A stretch of DNA of 64,000 nucleotides from Metopolophium dirhodum (lineage: Eukaryota; Arthropoda; Insecta; Hemiptera; Aphididae). Made by a program: the position numbers and the translations under genes. The notes under the pieces were generated by a model. That model saw nothing but the letters and a program-made list of their open reading frames with translations. It made no database searches and was not told the DNA's origin. Every line of letters begins with the position of its first letter. Within the stretch, counting starts at the first letter, position 1. Below, piece by piece: positions 60,771-64,000 of this stretch. The stretch spans positions 15,808,393 through 15,872,392 of the forward strand of contig NC_083568.1 of the NCBI RefSeq assembly GCF_019925205.1. Reading direction: 5' to 3'.

Positions 60771-63700
60771 GTTGTAATATTTTTTTTCTATATTTATATT
60801 TATTCAACAAAATGTGGAAATAAAGATTCAATACGCACACATATTTTTAAAGGTAACAACTTACTTTACTAATTGATAGTGTAAACATATCAACAAATTT
60901 TGAATTTTGGCAGAAATAAATAATTTTATGAAAACTGTTAGATACAATTATTGTTTCCAATCTACCATACATTTCAACTATTAAATTGATTGTCATTATT
61001 GAAGAAACAATAATATTGTGTTCATAATTCGGTACTTCGTCAATAAATATGATATGAAATACTTAATGCAATATCTTATATTTTATTCATACATAACATA
61101 TTTAATTATTTAAATTATTTAAATTATTAACAGTTGAACTATTCACATTTTGTGATACTAAAATGATAAAATATATAGGTATAGGTACCTACGCCATTAT
61201 CAGTAATAAATATTAAAATAGGTAGATTGTTTGCAGTCAAGGTTATTCAAAACAAACAGAATGAATAATCTAGAAAAGTATATAGTTAACCAACTTCAGT
61301 TAGCGTTTCGATTTTAAAAATAATTATATTAAAATAATAATAAAATATAATAATTGGAGATACCTATAATAAATATATTTTGACAAAAATAATATTAACG
61401 TCATGGATTTTAAAAAGTAGTTAAACGATATTGGAATAAAAATTTTTCATATTTCTTGATGCACAATTGATTTGTCGGAATTATCAAAATGTTCCTTCAG
61501 AATAAAAAAAAAATGTTAACAAAAGCTGTATAATTTAGAAGAAATATAGAAAATCTCTTATATTATCTTGGATATCTATTATATTTAAATCTTGTTTTAT
61601 TTGATGACGAAATTATTTCTATTTTGTGTGTTTCATTAACTCACCGCCTAGGTTTAGCTAATGCAATTGTTCTTAAAGCGCTCTATTAATGTGGCAGAGT
61701 GGTATTTCTGTTTCAGGTTGTACGTGCATCATTAACACGTATTACCCAAAATTGTTAGTTGTTGAAAGGGGGTAGGTACACGAAGCGCGAAAAACTAGCA
61801 CGATTTCATGGTGGGGTTATATGATGGATAGCATCCGCGTTCAAGTTAATAGCTCCATACACCTACCCCAAGACCACCCTTTAATAGCACACGTCTCTAG
61901 GGTAGTTCTCGGTTGGGTTGCCCACGCAATAAAGGTTATCTGTTCGGACTACTCGTTTACCCTTCCACCGTTAGTTCGTCAACAATCTCTGACATTTTTG
62001 TCGATATTATTTAACTGGTCGTTTGTATTCCGCACATTTTATATGTAACTACACCCGGAGCCATTTTATCGATACAGCCAGTTAAATATTAATATATTAT
62101 TATATTAGCTATGTTATAAATTATAATACAGATCAGAACTAAAATTACCAGCATTATACAAATTTATCGGTTTTATTAATAGCCAGTTAAAATTTAAATC
62201 AACCTTATTAACAATATTTTACCAGTTAATTTAACTTGGTTGCCATTTTAATTTATATACTTTTATCTAGTGTAAATATTATAACATGTAATGACATTAG
62301 CGTAGTTCAAAATATGTATAATATTAAGTTATTATGATTTTTATGTCTGCGTATAGATCAACAATGATAGAAACTTCAACTAAGTAAACATTTTCGTGTA
62401 AGAAATAAAATACAAATTCTTTTGAGATAAGTTTTTACGTTAAAACATTATATTCATTTTTTTTTTGGTTCTATGTGTTTAAATATTTTATATTTTTCTT
62501 AGATTTCGAGCGATATCTATTGGTTTTACAATATGGGTTTGTTTTTGATATCCGTAAACAATTTTTGATAGAATGAGTACAACTTTAATAGTTTTATAAA
62601 ATATCCTCTGTAGATTGGAAATTTTATGCACATAATTGTATGTCTGTGATGCCATTTTTCGTAATGGCACTGAACTGTTGTTAAAAAAGCATCATAGAGT
62701 TATTCACGAATCGTTAATTTCGCATTTATTCTTATCGAAAAAATAAGGGTATAAATATACCTTATTTATATAGGTAAAGTAGAATAAGCACGATGTCATT
62801 ATATCAATATAATAAAAAATAAGTAGTACAATTTTAAGCATAAGTTAGTATTCAAAATATCAGTGAATCATATAGAACTTCAAACTTGGAGGACATGACT
62901 AACTTACATTTTTTACGGTTAGATACCTATACTCATCAATTAGTTAAAATGTCGATACATTTTTGATTATATGAATAAAATAAATCAGATTAACTGATAA
63001 AAATCAAACAAAAAATTAAAATTAAAACTAGAATTTTGAATTACGCCTGCAAAATACACGTCAGAATTTATAGAATCGCGTGCAATCAGACCGACACGAT
63101 TGCTGCACGATCATCACAACAGCTGGTTGCGCACGAGTCATCCGTCACATTTGAATTGTCTTTTAATTGCTACCTTGGTATATGAAATCTCAAATCGCGA
63201 CGTATCATTCACAAGTCGCTAGGGGTGAATATAGCGTTGAACGCGAGTTCCGTGACAATTTTCTCGGAGGGCCTAAGAAAGGTCTAAAAAGGGCTTAAAG
63301 AAGGCTGTAAAAAAGGAGGAAGAAATTGATTAAATTACCATTGCCGCTATTTATACTGTGACTTCTCTGCTGTTTAACAATAAGATGTCTTGACTTTAAT
63401 ATGTTAATTTTTATTTTTTTAAGACCATAGGTTTAGAATTAGTTTTTACCGTTATATTAATAATAAATTCAGTAGGTATCTGAATTGCAAACAAATTTCT
63501 GTGTTTATTATGTCTTAATAAATTACTTATTTATCATTTACGTACCTTCATAACTAAAACCTATATGGCTAAAACCTATATCTTATAATTATTTTGCCTA
63601 TAATGTTTGTAATAAGTACCTAATAACTGTAAAATTATACGAATACATATAAATAAATGTACTGTGCAACCTAACATAGTATAATTTAAAAGTATTAAAT

Positions 63701-64000
63701 AACTACCTCCTACCTACCTACTTATATAAATTCTTGTAAATTATATTGTTCATCGATTGTAATTCAGTTTGTAAATTCACATCGGGAATACATACTGAGA
63801 AGTGATAACAATAAAATGTCTACGGTCAAAATTAATTTTATTTTGTCCTATTTCATATTTTTTTTTTGAGGAACGATTTATTCGATTACATTTATTTTTA
63901 AGCAACTATTTTGTAAGCTATTAAAATCTTTGCAATTTGAAAACAAAATGTACATTTTTGAATTAACGAGATTGCAAATGAATAATTATTTAAACCAAAA
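60771..64000. other. Non-coding stretch to window end
   Basis: Mostly AT-rich. GC-richer patches at about 61690-62060 and 63050-63310 stand out but show no supported exon, RNA fold or repeat end. The frame 61821-62048 has no recognisable domain. Confidence 0.4.

Noticed and set aside
61821..62048. 75-codon frame in a GC-richer patch
   Set aside because: No domain, no splice signals I trust, and a single open frame of this length is expected by chance.
1..64000. CRISPR arrays, operons, prokaryotic promoters, rRNA operons
   Set aside because: Nothing of the kind is present. Genes are spliced and the DNA is of animal type.

Overview
The window is AT-rich animal nuclear DNA with spliced genes, GT-AG introns, long intergenic space and many small DNA transposons. 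The gene content, the frequent TAGGTACCTA-type motifs and the repeat types suggest an insect, most likely an aphid. The aphid call is inference; the two main genes are read directly from the sequence.

Region 1 (1-9834, + strand): the 3' part of a COPII coat gene of the Sec24C/D class, 14 exons and 947 visible residues, with the start codon lying upstream of the window. The first visible exon encodes a Gln/Pro-rich N-terminal region that contains a 39-bp tandem repeat. Intron 5 holds a foldback element. Intron 9 holds a decayed antisense piggyBac transposon with an intact TTAA target duplication and matching inverted ends.

Region 2 (9835-11624): about 1.8 kb between two genes that converge tail to tail. 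It holds 3' UTR signals and a hairpin repeat.

Region 3 (11625-28294, - strand): a complete ionotropic receptor gene, best matched to Ir93a. I reconstruct 15 exons in continuous phase (856 residues): signal peptide, amino-terminal domain, split ligand-binding domain, three membrane segments, pore loop and short cytoplasmic tail. The first intron is about 6 kb and one intron appears to be GC-AG. Other introns contain a GGCC-rich element, a pogo/Tigger remnant nested in an older repeat, a hAT-type element with a perfect 8-bp target duplication, and several copies of one dispersed repeat.

Region 4 (28295-64000): mostly non-coding. It contains three phase-compatible candidate exons of an unrecognised - strand gene (39.8, 38.3 and 29.5 kb), a + strand first coding exon with a signal peptide at 50142 behind a CpG-rich leader, other CpG-rich patches that may be promoters, two copies of one TA-flanked transposon family, a hAT transposase relic, a 5S-like SINE fragment, foldback elements and microsatellites. 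From 50.2 kb to the end I see no convincing coding exon; this may be a long first intron.

Sec24 works in ER-to-Golgi vesicle budding. Ir93a is a chemo-, thermo- and hygrosensory co-receptor at sensory neuron membranes. The two are neighbours, and nothing in the sequence links their functions.
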